From Burkholderiales bacterium (GTDB taxonomy: Bacteria > Pseudomonadota > Gammaproteobacteria > Burkholderiales > Burkholderiaceae_C), in the NCBI GenBank assembly GCA_947446855.1, contig CANFIH010000008.1, positions 1 through 53,234 on the forward strand: a DNA stretch of 53,234 bases, in the 5' to 3' direction. Both the position numbers and the translations under genes were made by a program. Below the pieces are notes generated by a model that was given only the letters and a program-made list of their open reading frames with translations, was not told where the DNA came from and did not search any database. Below are positions 28,424-38,606 of this stretch, one piece after another. Within the stretch, counting starts at the first letter, position 1, and the number at the start of each line of letters is the position of its first letter.

Positions 28424-31144
28424 ATGAAAGTTCGGGCGGTTGACCAATTGCAGGCGCATGCCAAACGCTTTGAAGCCAGAGTCGTGCTCGGCTTTGCGCT
28501 GGCGGCCATCACCGCCTTCATCCTCGTGGCCACAACCTGGGGCATGGCGGCCGACTCGGTCCAGGCAGACAACCGGGTGGCACGCGCAAACGAGGTGCTA
28601 GACGCCATTGCCCGTATCCGCATCAACACCCTCAGCATCGAATACAGCACCCAAGGCTTCCGGTTCACTGGGGATGTCGCCCGACTCAGCGAGCGCGACG
28701 CAGCAGGTTCCATGCGCAAACAGGCTCTGGAGCAACTGGCCACGCTGATCGCCCCCAGTGCCACCCAGCAAGAACGCCTGGCGCGCTTGCAAGAAGTGCT
28801 AAAGGCACGCATGGCCATTGCCAAACGCGTGGAAGAACTCGTCCTCACCCAAGGCAGCCAGGCCGCCACCGACTACACCCGCACCGTACCCCTCAAAGAA
28901 ACACGCGAGCGCGTCTACCAAATCCTGCTGGAGATGGAAACCCAGGAACGCACAGCGCTGCAGGCCGAGCGCCTGGCGCAATCCAGCGCCCGCAACCGCA
29001 TGCTGACCATGGGCGTTGCCGTTGCGCTGCTGCTGATGTTTGTTCTGGTCTCCACCTACTACCTCGTGCGGCGCCAGTTTCAGCGCGTGCAGATGGCACA
29101 AAAAGACGTGGCCGCCAGTGAGGAAAACCTCTCCATCACCCTGCTGTCCATTGGCGACGCAGTGGTGGCCACCGACACCGACGCCCGCATCACCCGCATG
29201 AACACGGTGGCCGAGACCCTCACCGGCTGGCCCGCCGAGCAAGCCCGCGGCAAACACATCGCCGAAGTCTTCAACATCGTGCACCAAACCACCCGCCAGC
29301 CAGCCACCATACCGGTTACCGAAGTGCTGTCCAGCGGCCACGCCCAGACACTGGCCAACCACACCGTACTCATTGCCAGAGACGGCACGGAATGCCCGAT
29401 TGCCGACAGCGCCGCCCCCATCCACGACGCGGCCGGACAAGTGCGGGGCGTGGTGCTCGTGTTTCGTGACGTAACCGCCGAACACCTGGCGGAGCAGACC
29501 ATCCATCAGCAAAACGAATTTCTGGAGCAACGCATCCACGAGCGCACCCTGCAGTTACAGGAAAGCGAAGTGCGCTACCGCACCGCCTTCATGACCAGCC
29601 CTGAGCCCATCATCCTGAGCAGCCTGCCCGACGGCAAGTACCTGGATGTGAACCAAGGCTTCGAGCGCACCTTCGGCTGGCCGCGGGATGAAGTCATCGG
29701 CAAAACCTCGCAGCAGCTGGGCATCTGGACCAACCTGGAGCACCGGGCTGCCTTCCTGGCCAGCATCCTTGAAAAGGGCAGGGTAGATGCGTACGAAACC
29801 CACTTCTACACCCGCCAGGGCAAGGCCGTTGCATCCCTGGTGTCCTCCAACACCATCACCATTGGCGGCCAAAACTGCATCCTCACCGTGGTGCGCGACA
29901 TCTCCGAGCGCAAGCAGGCCGAAGAAGAACTCTTGCGCTACCGGGACCATCTGCAAGACCTGGTCGCCGAACGCACCCGCGAGCTCGACCAGGCCAAGCA
30001 GGCCGCAGACACCGCCAACCTGGCCAAGAGCCAATTCCTGGCCAACATGAGCCACGAAATCCGCACCCCCTTAAGCACCATCTCCGGCATGTCGCGCTTG
30101 ATCCGCAAGGACCCCCTCACCCCCGAGCAAGCCAGCCGCCTGGAAAAGCTGGAGTCCGCCGCAAGCCACCTCAACGCCACCATCAATGACATCCTGGACC
30201 TGTCCAAAATCGAAGCCGGGCGGCTAGACCTGACAGACGGCCCGGTATCGCTGCAGGCCGTGGTGCGCAACGTGATGGTGATGCTGCACGACAGAGCGCG
30301 CCAAAAAGGCCTGCACATGCAGCTAGAAGCCGGCGCCTTGCCCGACAACCTGCATGGCGACAAAACCCGGCTCGAGCAGGCCTTGCTGAACTACGCCGCC
30401 AACGCCATCAAATTCACCGAACGGGGCAACGTCACCCTGCGCGTGCACACCACCGACGCCTCACACGACTCGGTCTGTGTTCATTTCGAAGTGCAAGACA
30501 GCGGCATCGGCATTGCGCAGGAAGACCTGTCCAAGCTGTTCTCGGTGTTCGAGCAAACCGACAACACCACAGCCCGCAAATACGGCGGCACCGGGCTGGG
30601 CCTGGCCATCACCAAAAAGCTGGCCCAGGCCATGGGTGGCGACGTGGGTGCCAGCAGCATGCCCGGCGTGGGCAGCACATTCTGGTTCACCGCCATCCTC
30701 AAAAAAGGCCCCACCCTGGTGTCAAATGCACCCGAAGACACCACCGAACAACTCATACACCTGCTCCTGCACAAGCACCGCGGCAAAAGCATCCTGCTGG
30801 CCGAAGACGACGCCTTCAATTCCGAGATCGGAAAAATCCTGCTCGAAGACGCCGGTCTGCAAGTCCACGTGGCCGAAGACGGCCTGCAAGCCCTGGAAAT
30901 GGTGCGCAACCGGCACTACGACCTCATATTGATGGACATGCAAATGCCCCATATGGACGGCCTGGACGCCACGCGCCGCATCCGCAGTCTGCCGCAGCAT
31001 GCCAGCGTGCCCATTGTGGCCATGACGGCCAACGCCTTTTCTGAAGACCGGGCACAGTGTCTGGCCGCCGGCATGGTCGATTTCATCACCAAACCCGTGG
31101 ATCCCCGCTTGCTCTACCGCGCCTTGTTGCGCTGGCTAGGCTAG
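28424..31144 (+). CDS. Hybrid sensor histidine kinase/response regulator (CHASE3-PAS-PAS-HisKA-HATPase-REC)
   Basis: Inner-membrane hybrid kinase of 906 residues. A first membrane helix (about 23-43) and a second (about 192-213) flank a periplasmic CHASE3-like helical sensor. Two PAS domains follow (about 230-355 and 385-500, each starting from a predicted coiled coil). Then come HisKA with phosphoacceptor H544 ([13 protein letters not shown]), HATPase_c with N box ([13 protein letters not shown]), G1 (DSGIGI) and G2 (GGTGLGLAI), and a C-terminal receiver with acceptor D838 ([13 protein letters not shown]). No output domain is fused, so the phosphate probably passes to a separate protein. It is followed by a strong terminator and then the polysaccharide locus; control of that locus is possible but unproven. 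Confidence 0.9.
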   Translation: MKVRAVDQLQAHAKRFEARVVLGFALAAITAFILVATTWGMAADSVQADNRVARANEVLDAIARIRINTLSIEYSTQGFRFTGDVARLSERDAAGSMRKQALEQLATLIAPSATQQERLARLQEVLKARMAIAKRVEELVLTQGSQAATDYTRTVPLKETRERVYQILLEMETQERTALQAERLAQSSARNRMLTMGVAVALLLMFVLVSTYYLVRRQFQRVQMAQKDVAASEENLSITLLSIGDAVVATDTDARITRMNTVAETLTGWPAEQARGKHIAEVFNIVHQTTRQPATIPVTEVLSSGHAQTLANHTVLIARDGTECPIADSAAPIHDAAGQVRGVVLVFRDVTAEHLAEQTIHQQNEFLEQRIHERTLQLQESEVRYRTAFMTSPEPIILSSLPDGKYLDVNQGFERTFGWPRDEVIGKTSQQLGIWTNLEHRAAFLASILEKGRVDAYETHFYTRQGKAVASLVSSNTITIGGQNCILTVVRDISERKQAEEELLRYRDHLQDLVAERTRELDQAKQAADTANLAKSQFLANMSHEIRTPLSTISGMSRLIRKDPLTPEQASRLEKLESAASHLNATINDILDLSKIEAGRLDLTDGPVSLQAVVRNVMVMLHDRARQKGLHMQLEAGALPDNLHGDKTRLEQALLNYAANAIKFTERGNVTLRVHTTDASHDSVCVHFEVQDSGIGIAQEDLSKLFSVFEQTDNTTARKYGGTGLGLAITKKLAQAMGGDVGASSMPGVGSTFWFTAILKKGPTLVSNAPEDTTEQLIHLLLHKHRGKSILLAEDDAFNSEIGKILLEDAGLQVHVAEDGLQALEMVRNRHYDLILMDMQMPHMDGLDATRRIRSLPQHASVPIVAMTANAFSEDRAQCLAAGMVDFITKPVDPRLLYRALLRWLG

Positions 31145-31207
31145 CGCAGTTAAATTGTCACAAAGCCGGCGCAGAATTTCCGGCTGCAAAATGATGACTA
31201 TCAAACT

Positions 31208-31237
31208 AAAAAAATGAAAGTCCGCTTTCATTTTTTT
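31208..31237. terminator. Terminator after the hybrid kinase gene
   Basis: A perfect 13-bp inverted repeat (seven A residues then TGAAAG at 31208-31220, loop TCCG, and the mirror ending in seven T residues at 31231-31237). The A/T flanks make it usable in both directions. It insulates the kinase gene from the polysaccharide locus. Confidence 0.9.
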
Positions 31238-31300
31238 GACAACGCACCAAAATGGGCGAAAATGCTGCACCGAACAATAAAGGTATGAATCTCACCCGAA

Positions 31301-31316
31301 TGGGGGATATCGCCCA
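31301..31316. promoter_or_regulatory. Palindrome 1 upstream of the polysaccharide locus
   Basis: TGGGGGATATCGCCCA is a 16-base near-perfect palindrome, centred on GATATC with one mismatched pair. It ends 55 bases before the proposed start of the export gene. It is adjacent to a second palindrome (31318-31333) with the same GGG...CCC layout, which suggests two sites for one dimeric regulator. Confidence 0.5.
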
Positions 31317-31317
31317 C

Positions 31318-31333
31318 GTAGGGATTCCCCTAC
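31318..31333. promoter_or_regulatory. Palindrome 2 upstream of the polysaccharide locus
   Basis: GTAGGG-ATTC-CCCTAC has perfect 6-base arms around a 4-base centre and begins two bases after palindrome 1. It resembles the TAGGG...CCCTA sites bound by some NarL/FixJ-type response regulators, as an inference from pattern only. It lies 38 bases before the start codon at 31372, close to where the core promoter should be. Confidence 0.5.
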
Positions 31334-31371
31334 ACTCAAACCAGCCTAGTTGGGTGTACTGAACGAGCCCA

Positions 31372-33822
31372 ATGTTTTGGTCGTGGCGAAAAGCTTCGCA
31401 ATACGATGCACGGCGCCAAAAAATGCATTTAGAAAGTCACAACTTGTTATTCCGTAAGCCTTCCGAGGGTGCCGAGATTGGTGCCCGTCATGCTTTCCAG
31501 TTTGTATCGCGTGCGTTTCTCGTTTGCCTTGCTGTCGGCTCCTTGTTGGCGCCCCTGCCAGCGGTATACGCCCAAACCGGCCCAGCAGTTGCCGCCAGCA
31601 GCGCTGCAGCCACAGCCCCCTCAGTCGGCGCATCCACACTCGGTAGTGCCACAACCCCCACTGGCAGCATTGGCGAGGCCATTACTGCCGCTTCTGCCAA
31701 GCAAGCCGCACAAGCTGGTGCGCTGCCCACCGCGCCAGACGCCAGCAAACCCAGTACCCACGCTGCGAGCAAGCCCCAGCAGTCCAGCCAATTTCAGCGC
31801 TTTGTGCAAGAGTCCACGGGACGCCTGTTGCCCGTGTTTGGCAGCGAGCTGTTTGAAGGCGCGCAAGGCTATTCGGCCGACGCAGCACTCCCTGCACCGG
31901 CTGAATACATCCTCGGACCGGGCGACGAAGTGCGCTTGCAAGTCTGGGGTGCGGTAGATTTTGGTGGCAGTTACACCCTCGACCGCAATGGCCAAGTCAG
32001 TGTGCCCAAGGTGGGTACCTTCTCATTGGCCGGTGTAGCCGTGCGCGACCTGGAAGCCACATTGCGCACGCAAATCGGCAAGGTGCTGACCAACTTCAGT
32101 CTCAGTGCCGGCCTCGGGCGACTGCGTAGCCTGCAGGTCTATGTGGTGGGTCAGGCCCGCACACCCGGCACACTGCAACTCTCCAGCCTCGCCACATTGG
32201 TCAACGCCGTGTTTGCCAGCGGCGGCCCCACGGCCAACGGCTCCATGCGCAACATCCAGCTCAGCCGCGCCGGCAAGATCGTCACCACGCTAGACCTGTA
32301 CGACTTTATTGACCGTGGCGACAAAGGCCGCGACATGGCGCTGCAAAGTGGTGACGTCATCGTCATACCGCCCGCGGGTGCGCGTGTTGCTGTAAGTGGT
32401 GCCTTTGACCAAGCTGCGATATACGAACTCAAAGGCAACCAGACCACCCTGGGTGAAATCCTCAACTTAAGCGGCGGCGTGCCAGCCCTGGCCAGCACGC
32501 AAAAAGCGCTGATCGAGCGCATTGACCCCAGCAAAATCACACCGCGCCAGGTGCAAGACGTAGCGCTAGACACCGCTGGCCTGAAAACCAAATTGAGTGA
32601 CGGCGACGTGGTCACCCTGCTCGGCATCAGTGCTGCTTTCTCTAATGCCGTCACCCTGCAAGGCAACGTGGCCGCACCCCTGCGCTACCGCTGGTTTGAC
32701 GGTATGAAAATACTGGACCTCATCCCCGAGGTGGACGCCCTGGTTACCCCCGACTACTACGCCCGCAAAAACCTGCTGGTACAAAGCACTGGCGTAACCA
32801 AAACTGCGGGCAGCACTTTGAGTAACCGCGTGCGCACCAGCGTAGACCAGATCAATTGGGAATACGCCGTCATTGAGCGCCTCAACCGCCAGACCCTGGT
32901 GACCGAGCTCGTTCCCTTCAACCTCGGCAAAGCCGTGCTGGAAAAAGATGCCGCTAACAACCTGCGCCTGCTGCCTGGCGACGTAGTCACCATCATGAGC
33001 CAGAGCGACCTGCGCCTGCCGCAAGAGCGCCAAAGCCGCCTGGTGCGCGTGGAGGGCGAAGTGGCCGCACCCGGTGTATACCAAGTGCAGGCGGGCGAAA
33101 CCCTGCCACAACTCCTGCGCCGCCTGGGTGGCTTTACAGCCCAAGCCTACGTGTTTGGCACCGAGTTCAATCGCGAATCGGTACGCCAGCGCCAGCAAGA
33201 AAATCTGGATGCACTCATTCGCCGCCTGGAGGCCCAGTCTCAGGCCCAGTCCACCAGCGTGGCCTCCAACATCAAGGCCGAAAACCAAGCCCAGGCCCAA
33301 GCCGTGTTGCAGCAGCAGCAAATACAGCTCAAGAGCCAGATAGACCGTCTGCGTGCCGCGCGCAGCAGCGGCCGCATGGCCCTGGAGCTGGACCCGGCCG
33401 GCAAAGCCATTGCCGCGTTGCCAGACATCCCGCTGGAAGATGGCGACCGCGTCCTCATCCCCTCGGTGCCCAGCTTTGTGGCAGCCTTTGGTTCGGTCAA
33501 CAACGAAAACGTGTTTTTGTACAAGCCCGGCAAAACCGTGCAAGACGTCATCAAATCTGCCGGCCTGACCGAAGACGCCGAGCCGGGCCAAGCCTTTGTG
33601 CTGCGTGCCGACGGCAGCATCGTGGCCCGGCGCGACCGCTCTGGCCTGTTTGGCGGCAACTTTGAATCACTCGCCCTGATGCCCGGCGACACCGTGGTGG
33701 TGCCCGCGCAGATCGACCGCGAAAGCAGCTACAACTTCAGCGTGCGCGCGCTTAAAGACTGGACGCAAATCCTGGCCAACTTTGGCCTGGGCATGGCCGC
33801 CTTCAAGACACTGGGGCTCTAA
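31372..33822 (+). CDS. Polysaccharide export outer-membrane protein (SLBB domains, Wza-like)
   Basis: A large outer-membrane exporter of 816 residues. A long N-terminal lead and signal peptide (hydrophobic 48-66, cleavage after VYA at 67) precede an alanine-rich linker (68-140). The Poly_export domain (about 175-260) starts at PAEYILGPGDEVRLQVWG. Several SLBB repeats follow through residue 780 (for example VYVVGQARTPGTLQL, VSGAFDQAAIYELKG and VRVEGEVAAPGVYQV). A glutamine-rich coiled coil lies near 620-665. It is about twice the size of E. coli Wza and no lipobox cysteine is seen, so it resembles the longer SLBB exporters. The start at 31372 is provisional; the ATG at 31423 also keeps the signal peptide. 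It leads the polysaccharide locus. Confidence 0.9.
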   Translation: MFWSWRKASQYDARRQKMHLESHNLLFRKPSEGAEIGARHAFQFVSRAFLVCLAVGSLLAPLPAVYAQTGPAVAASSAAATAPSVGASTLGSATTPTGSIGEAITAASAKQAAQAGALPTAPDASKPSTHAASKPQQSSQFQRFVQESTGRLLPVFGSELFEGAQGYSADAALPAPAEYILGPGDEVRLQVWGAVDFGGSYTLDRNGQVSVPKVGTFSLAGVAVRDLEATLRTQIGKVLTNFSLSAGLGRLRSLQVYVVGQARTPGTLQLSSLATLVNAVFASGGPTANGSMRNIQLSRAGKIVTTLDLYDFIDRGDKGRDMALQSGDVIVIPPAGARVAVSGAFDQAAIYELKGNQTTLGEILNLSGGVPALASTQKALIERIDPSKITPRQVQDVALDTAGLKTKLSDGDVVTLLGISAAFSNAVTLQGNVAAPLRYRWFDGMKILDLIPEVDALVTPDYYARKNLLVQSTGVTKTAGSTLSNRVRTSVDQINWEYAVIERLNRQTLVTELVPFNLGKAVLEKDAANNLRLLPGDVVTIMSQSDLRLPQERQSRLVRVEGEVAAPGVYQVQAGETLPQLLRRLGGFTAQAYVFGTEFNRESVRQRQQENLDALIRRLEAQSQAQSTSVASNIKAENQAQAQAVLQQQQIQLKSQIDRLRAARSSGRMALELDPAGKAIAALPDIPLEDGDRVLIPSVPSFVAAFGSVNNENVFLYKPGKTVQDVIKSAGLTEDAEPGQAFVLRADGSIVARRDRSGLFGGNFESLALMPGDTVVVPAQIDRESSYNFSVRALKDWTQILANFGLGMAAFKTLGL

Positions 33823-33824
33823 GC

Positions 33825-35009
33825 ATGAGCACGAACGAAGCCCCCGCGGTGCAACAAACCAGCACCCCGGACGAAGACGAAATCAGCCTGCTCGATTTGC
33901 TGCAGGTAGTGGTGGAAAACCTGCGACTGCTGGTGCTGGGCCCGCTGCTGGTGGGCCTGCTGGCCTTGGGCATCAGCTTTGCTGTGACCCCCACCTTTAC
34001 CGCCAGCACCAAATTTATGCCACCCCAGCAGCAAGCCAGCGGTGCCGCCAGTTTGTTGGCCAGCCTGGGTGCCCTGGGTGGTTTGGCGGGTGCTGCGAGT
34101 GGCCTCAAGAGCCCGGCGGACCAGTACATCGCTTTTTTGAAAAGCCGCAGTGTGGAAGACGCCCTAATCGACCGCTTCAAACTGACCGAGCGCTATGAAG
34201 AAAAGCTAAAAGACGACACGCGCAAGACATTGGATACGCTGGTGCGCGCCAGCAGCGGCAAAGACGGCCTCATCACCGTCGAGGTGGACGACAAGGACGC
34301 CACCTTTGCAGCCGACCTGGCCAACGCCCATGTGGAAGAGCTAGGCCAATTGCTCAAGCGCCTGGCCGTCACCGAAGCCCAGCAACGCCGCGTGTTTTTC
34401 GAGAAGCAACTCGCCAGCGCCAAAGACAACCTCACCAAAGCCGAGCAAACCCTCAAGTCCAGCGGCGTAAACAGCGACACCCTCAAGTCCGACCCCAAGG
34501 CTGCTGTAGAGGGCCTGGCTCGGCTCAAGGCCAGCATCACCGCGCAAGAGATCAAACTGGCCAGCATGCGCGGCTACCTGTCTGAATCGGCACCGGACTT
34601 CAAGCAAGCCCAAACCGAGTTGGGAGCCATGCGCGCCCAACTGTCCCGTGCGGAAGAGCAGCAGCCAGCCAGTGCAGCAGCTGGCGGCGACTACATAGCC
34701 AAGTATCGCGACTTCAAATACCAGGAAACGCTGTACGAGCTGTTTGCCAAGCAATACGAAATTGCCCGTGTGGACGAAAGCCGCGAAGGCGCCGTCATCC
34801 AGGTAGTGGACGTGGCTTTGCCGCCGGAGCGCAAGAGCAAACCGAAGAAGGCATTGATTGCAGCCGTTGCAGTGCTGGCGTCTGGCTTTGCACTGTTGCT
34901 GTTTGTATTTGTGCGCCATGCACTACGCGGCGCAGCGGTAGACCCGGAAACCGCTGAAAAATTAACCAAACTACAAAAGACTTGGGCAAAGGCTATAGGA
35001 CGCAAATAG
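33825..35009 (+). CDS. Chain-length determinant protein (Wzz family)
   Basis: Inner-membrane polysaccharide co-polymerase of 394 residues that sets chain length. Two membrane helices (about 33-54 and 342-364) flank a large periplasmic, largely helical domain. The Wzz-type start (DEISLLDLLQVVVENLRLLVLGPLLVGLLALG) and a conserved stretch before the second helix (VVDVALPPERKSKPKKALI) are present. There is no C-terminal kinase domain, so it is a Wzz and not a Wzc type. The ATG lies two bases after the exporter stop, so the two are coupled. Confidence 0.92.
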   Translation: MSTNEAPAVQQTSTPDEDEISLLDLLQVVVENLRLLVLGPLLVGLLALGISFAVTPTFTASTKFMPPQQQASGAASLLASLGALGGLAGAASGLKSPADQYIAFLKSRSVEDALIDRFKLTERYEEKLKDDTRKTLDTLVRASSGKDGLITVEVDDKDATFAADLANAHVEELGQLLKRLAVTEAQQRRVFFEKQLASAKDNLTKAEQTLKSSGVNSDTLKSDPKAAVEGLARLKASITAQEIKLASMRGYLSESAPDFKQAQTELGAMRAQLSRAEEQQPASAAAGGDYIAKYRDFKYQETLYELFAKQYEIARVDESREGAVIQVVDVALPPERKSKPKKALIAAVAVLASGFALLLFVFVRHALRGAAVDPETAEKLTKLQKTWAKAIGRK

Positions 35010-35148
35010 AAACACAAACGTTGCCGAAAGTGAATTGGCTTTTTTGAATGGATACGAAAATCTAGGGGGAACGTGATGAGATTGGTAAACAACCGTCAAA
35101 GAAAAGAGTGGAAGATCGGTATAGCTTCGAGTAACAGGAGCTAGTTAC

Positions 35149-36696
35149 ATGGCTTCCCGTACTGACTTATTTGAAAGTATGCCGCCCGTAGCTGATCGCC
35201 AGCGATCAGCGCCAGCAAGTAACTTGCAAGGCATTGGCAACCATCAACGGCTTACCCGACGTTGGAGAACTGCTACGCAATGTACTGTTGTGGCTTTGGG
35301 TGATCTTGCGGCCTTTTTGCTGGCCGCCTCATTGGCACTGAGTCTTGCGCTTCAAAGTGGCAAGATGAGCGTGCCAGATTTTTATAGCCCAGCCCAGCAA
35401 CTTCGCATGGGCCTGTATTTTGGATTAGCCCTTTTCTGGGTACTCTGGTTTGGTGTTGTCAAACAGTCTTGTATCAACAGAAGGCCGTTTTGGGCCGAGT
35501 TGCAGCAAATGCTGTTGGCTTTGCTGGGCTTAGGGTTGTTGGACCTGGCGTTGGTGTCAATCTCAAGGGCCGAGTTTTCCAGAACATGGTGGGCAGTGGC
35601 TTGGCTGTCGCTTTCAATTTTGCTTCCCGGGGCACGCAGGGTAAGCCGAATGTTGCTGCAGTCTGTTGATCTTTGGAGCCGCCCAACCGTGATTTTTGGT
35701 TGTGGTGAAAACGCTAGGCAGGCCTATTTAGCTATGTGCAGTGAGCCCATCATGGGCTTCAATGTGCGCGCTTTTCTTGATCCGCGTCGATCAGCGCAAG
35801 TCAGAGTGAGTGATATTTTGTCTCCCTGTGCAGGCATACCGTTGCTCCCTTGGGTTGGCTCTGAGGACGAAGTCAATCTGCTCCGGTCGTACCACTGCGT
35901 AATCGCAGTAGAGGCTGACCAATGGGAAACGCGTGATGCTCTCATTCGGGAGTTGACAAGAAATCGCATAGTGGATGTGCACGTGATTCCCGCCATGCGC
36001 GGCGTGCCACTTTATGGTTTGGAGACTGCCCAATTTTTTAGCCACGAAGTGTTGTTGATTCAGTTGCGTAACAATTTGGCAAGCGGGCTTTATCGCACTT
36101 TAAAGAGAACATTTGACATCGTCGTCTCCAGCGCCTTGTTGGCATTGTTAAGCCCACTGTTGGCCTATGTGGCATTAAAAATATCGAAGGATGGTGGCCC
36201 ACCTATTTTTGGGCACACCCGCATCGGCCGTGACGGCAAGGCTTTCAAGTGCCTGAAGTTCCGTTCCATGGTGGTGAATGCACAAGAAATTTTGAGCAAA
36301 TTACTTGCCACCGATCCCGAAGCCAAAGCCGAATGGGACAAAGATTTCAAGCTCAAAAATGACCCGCGTATCAACGAAATTGGCCATTTCTTGCGTAAGA
36401 CCAGTCTGGACGAGTTGCCCCAACTATGGAACGTGCTGAAGGGGGAAATGAGCTTGGTGGGCCCACGCCCGATAGTGCAAGACGAGTTGTCACGTTATGG
36501 CGATGATGTTGCTTACTATCTGTTGGCCCGCCCGGGAATGACAGGCCTCTGGCAAGTGAGCGGCAGAAACAATGTGGACTATGCCACCCGCGTGTATCTG
36601 GACTCTTGGTACGTAAAAAATTGGTCGCTGTGGTCTGATATTGCAATTTTGTTTAAGACAGTTGGTGTTGTCACAGATCGCTCTGGTGCTTACTAA
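35149..36696 (+). CDS. wbaP: Undecaprenyl-phosphate sugar-1-phosphate transferase (WbaP-type)
   Basis: Initiates repeat-unit synthesis by moving a sugar 1-phosphate (galactose in the type enzyme) onto undecaprenyl phosphate in the inner membrane. The 515-residue protein has N-terminal membrane helices (about 45-175), a CoA-binding-like middle domain (about 180-300) and the catalytic C terminus. A re-entrant helix follows at about 325-345; then come KFRSM (370-374), the catalytic Asp-Glu pair D421-E422 in TSLDELPQLWN, and GEMSLVGPRP. The full WbaP plan favours galactose-1-phosphate, but glucose is possible. AGGAG lies ten bases before the ATG. It follows Wzz by 139 bases. Confidence 0.93.
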   Translation: MASRTDLFESMPPVADRQRSAPASNLQGIGNHQRLTRRWRTATQCTVVALGDLAAFLLAASLALSLALQSGKMSVPDFYSPAQQLRMGLYFGLALFWVLWFGVVKQSCINRRPFWAELQQMLLALLGLGLLDLALVSISRAEFSRTWWAVAWLSLSILLPGARRVSRMLLQSVDLWSRPTVIFGCGENARQAYLAMCSEPIMGFNVRAFLDPRRSAQVRVSDILSPCAGIPLLPWVGSEDEVNLLRSYHCVIAVEADQWETRDALIRELTRNRIVDVHVIPAMRGVPLYGLETAQFFSHEVLLIQLRNNLASGLYRTLKRTFDIVVSSALLALLSPLLAYVALKISKDGGPPIFGHTRIGRDGKAFKCLKFRSMVVNAQEILSKLLATDPEAKAEWDKDFKLKNDPRINEIGHFLRKTSLDELPQLWNVLKGEMSLVGPRPIVQDELSRYGDDVAYYLLARPGMTGLWQVSGRNNVDYATRVYLDSWYVKNWSLWSDIAILFKTVGVVTDRSGAY

Positions 36697-36751
36697 TGTG
36701 TCCTGTGGATCAACGCATGCAGTTTTAACTTGATATAGAAAAAACAATTCA

Positions 36752-37525
36752 ATGAAAGCAGTAATTTTGGCTGGTGGCCTAGGCACTCGCATCAGTGAGG
36801 AAACTTCTGTGCGGCCTAAGCCGATGATAGAAATCGGTGGTAAACCCATCCTGTGGCACATCATGAAGACGTACTCTTACCACGGCATCAATGACTTTGT
36901 CATTTGCTGTGGTTACAAGGGCTACGTCATCAAGGAATATTTCGCCAACTACTTTTTGCACATGTCAGACGTGACCTTTGATATGAGCAAGAACAGCATG
37001 GAAGTGCATCAGCGCAATGCCGAGCCCTGGAAAGTTACCTTGGTCGACACCGGTGAGGACACCATGACCGGTGGGCGAGTAAAGCGTGTCGCGAGCTACC
37101 TTAAAGACGAAGAGGCCTTTTGCCTGACCTATGGTGACGGCGTGGGCGATGTCAACATCACCGAATTGCTGGCCTTTCACAAGGCACAGGGTGTAAAGGC
37201 AACATTGACGGCAACCATCCCGCCCGGTCGCTTCGGCGCCCTGGACCTCAACGGTAACCGGGTCAGCAGCTTTATGGAAAAGCCAAAGGGCGACGGCGCC
37301 ATGATCAACGGCGGCTTTTTTGTACTGTCGCCCGAGACCATTAACTACATCACCGACGACACAACCATCTGGGAGCGCGAGCCACTGGAGCGTTTGGCGC
37401 AAGAGGGCAGCTTGGCTGCGTTTCAGCACCACGGCTTCTGGCAGCCCATGGACACGCTGCGCGACAAGCTCCACCTGGAAGACCTGTGGCAGTCCGGCAA
37501 AGCCCCCTGGAAGGTGTGGGCGTGA
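36752..37525 (+). CDS. rfbF: Glucose-1-phosphate cytidylyltransferase
   Basis: Makes CDP-glucose from CTP and glucose 1-phosphate, the first step to CDP-3,6-dideoxyhexoses. The 257-residue protein carries the nucleotidyltransferase loop [19 protein letters not shown] (6-24). It also has [15 protein letters not shown], the family-typical [18 protein letters not shown], and [12 protein letters not shown] with the catalytic aspartate. Length and motifs match RfbF/DdhA closely. Its stop overlaps the start of rfbG (GTGA). Confidence 0.96.
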   Translation: MKAVILAGGLGTRISEETSVRPKPMIEIGGKPILWHIMKTYSYHGINDFVICCGYKGYVIKEYFANYFLHMSDVTFDMSKNSMEVHQRNAEPWKVTLVDTGEDTMTGGRVKRVASYLKDEEAFCLTYGDGVGDVNITELLAFHKAQGVKATLTATIPPGRFGALDLNGNRVSSFMEKPKGDGAMINGGFFVLSPETINYITDDTTIWEREPLERLAQEGSLAAFQHHGFWQPMDTLRDKLHLEDLWQSGKAPWKVWA

Positions 37526-38598
37526 ACCCCGGCTTTTGGGCGGGCAAACGCGTTCTGCTGACGGGCCACACCGGCTTCAAGGGCAGCTGGACGGCGCTTT
37601 GGCTGCAGTCTTTGGGGGCCCATGTGGTCGGGTATGCCCTGGCTCCGCCAACCAACCCCAGCCTGTTTGAGCTGGCCTCGGTCGGGCAAGGCATGACCAG
37701 TGTGTTGGGCGACATTCGCGACCTGGCCGCACTGCAGGCCGTATTTGCTGCGCACCAGCCCGAGATCGTCATTCACATGGCAGCGCAGCCTCTGGTGCGC
37801 TATTCCTACCAAAACCCGGTGGAAACCTATTCCACCAACGTGATGGGCACGGTTCATTTGCTTGAGTGCGTGCGCCAGACGCCGGGCGTCAAGGCGGTGG
37901 TAAACATCACCACCGACAAGTGCTACGAAAACCGCGAATGGGTGTGGGGCTATCGTGAAAATGAGCCCATGGGCGGCTACGACCCCTACAGCAACAGCAA
38001 GGGGTGCGCAGAACTGGTGAGCGCGGCCTATCGCTCGTCGTTCTTCAATGCAAGCACCCACGCACAGCATGGCGTTGCAATGGGCACCGTGCGCGCCGGC
38101 AACGTCATTGGTGGTGGCGACTGGGCCGCCGACCGGCTGCTGCCAGACATATTGGCAGCCTTTGAGCAGGGCCTGCCCGCTGTCATACGTAACCCGCACG
38201 CCATACGTCCCTGGCAGCATGTGCTGGAGCCGGTGCGCGGTTACCTCACGCTGGCCGAGCGGCTCTTTGAGCAGGGCCCGGGCTTTGCCGAAGGCTGGAA
38301 TTTCGGCCCCAACGATGAAGACGCCAAACCCGTGGGCTGGATCGTGGAGCAAATGGCCACCCTGTGGGGCGCTAACGCGCAGTGGCAGACAGACGGTGGC
38401 GAACACCCGCACGAGGCCCACTACCTCAAGCTGGATATCTCCAAGGCCCGCAGCCGCCTCGATTGGCATCCCGCCCTACGGCTTCAAGAAGCATTGCAAC
38501 TCATCATCGAGTGGTCGAAGCAGCGCCGTGCCGGCGCTGACATGCGCGCGCTCACACTGAGCCAGATATACAACTACCAACAATTGACGAAGAACTGA
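37522..38598 (+). CDS. rfbG: CDP-glucose 4,6-dehydratase
   Basis: Extended short-chain dehydrogenase converting CDP-glucose to CDP-4-keto-6-deoxyglucose. The protein is 358 residues from a GTG at 37522, which overlaps the rfbF stop and has GGAAGGTG upstream; an ATG at 37486 inside rfbF is open but would add an unneeded extension. The Rossmann glycine motif TGHTGFKG (14-21) is the form typical of CDP-glucose dehydratases. The [13 protein letters not shown] and [12 protein letters not shown] stretches provide the catalytic Thr-Asp-Lys and Tyr-x3-Lys. rfbH follows after eight bases. Confidence 0.96.
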   Translation: MNPGFWAGKRVLLTGHTGFKGSWTALWLQSLGAHVVGYALAPPTNPSLFELASVGQGMTSVLGDIRDLAALQAVFAAHQPEIVIHMAAQPLVRYSYQNPVETYSTNVMGTVHLLECVRQTPGVKAVVNITTDKCYENREWVWGYRENEPMGGYDPYSNSKGCAELVSAAYRSSFFNASTHAQHGVAMGTVRAGNVIGGGDWAADRLLPDILAAFEQGLPAVIRNPHAIRPWQHVLEPVRGYLTLAERLFEQGPGFAEGWNFGPNDEDAKPVGWIVEQMATLWGANAQWQTDGGEHPHEAHYLKLDISKARSRLDWHPALRLQEALQLIIEWSKQRRAGADMRALTLSQIYNYQQLTKN

Positions 38599-38606
38599 AC
38601 CGACTT

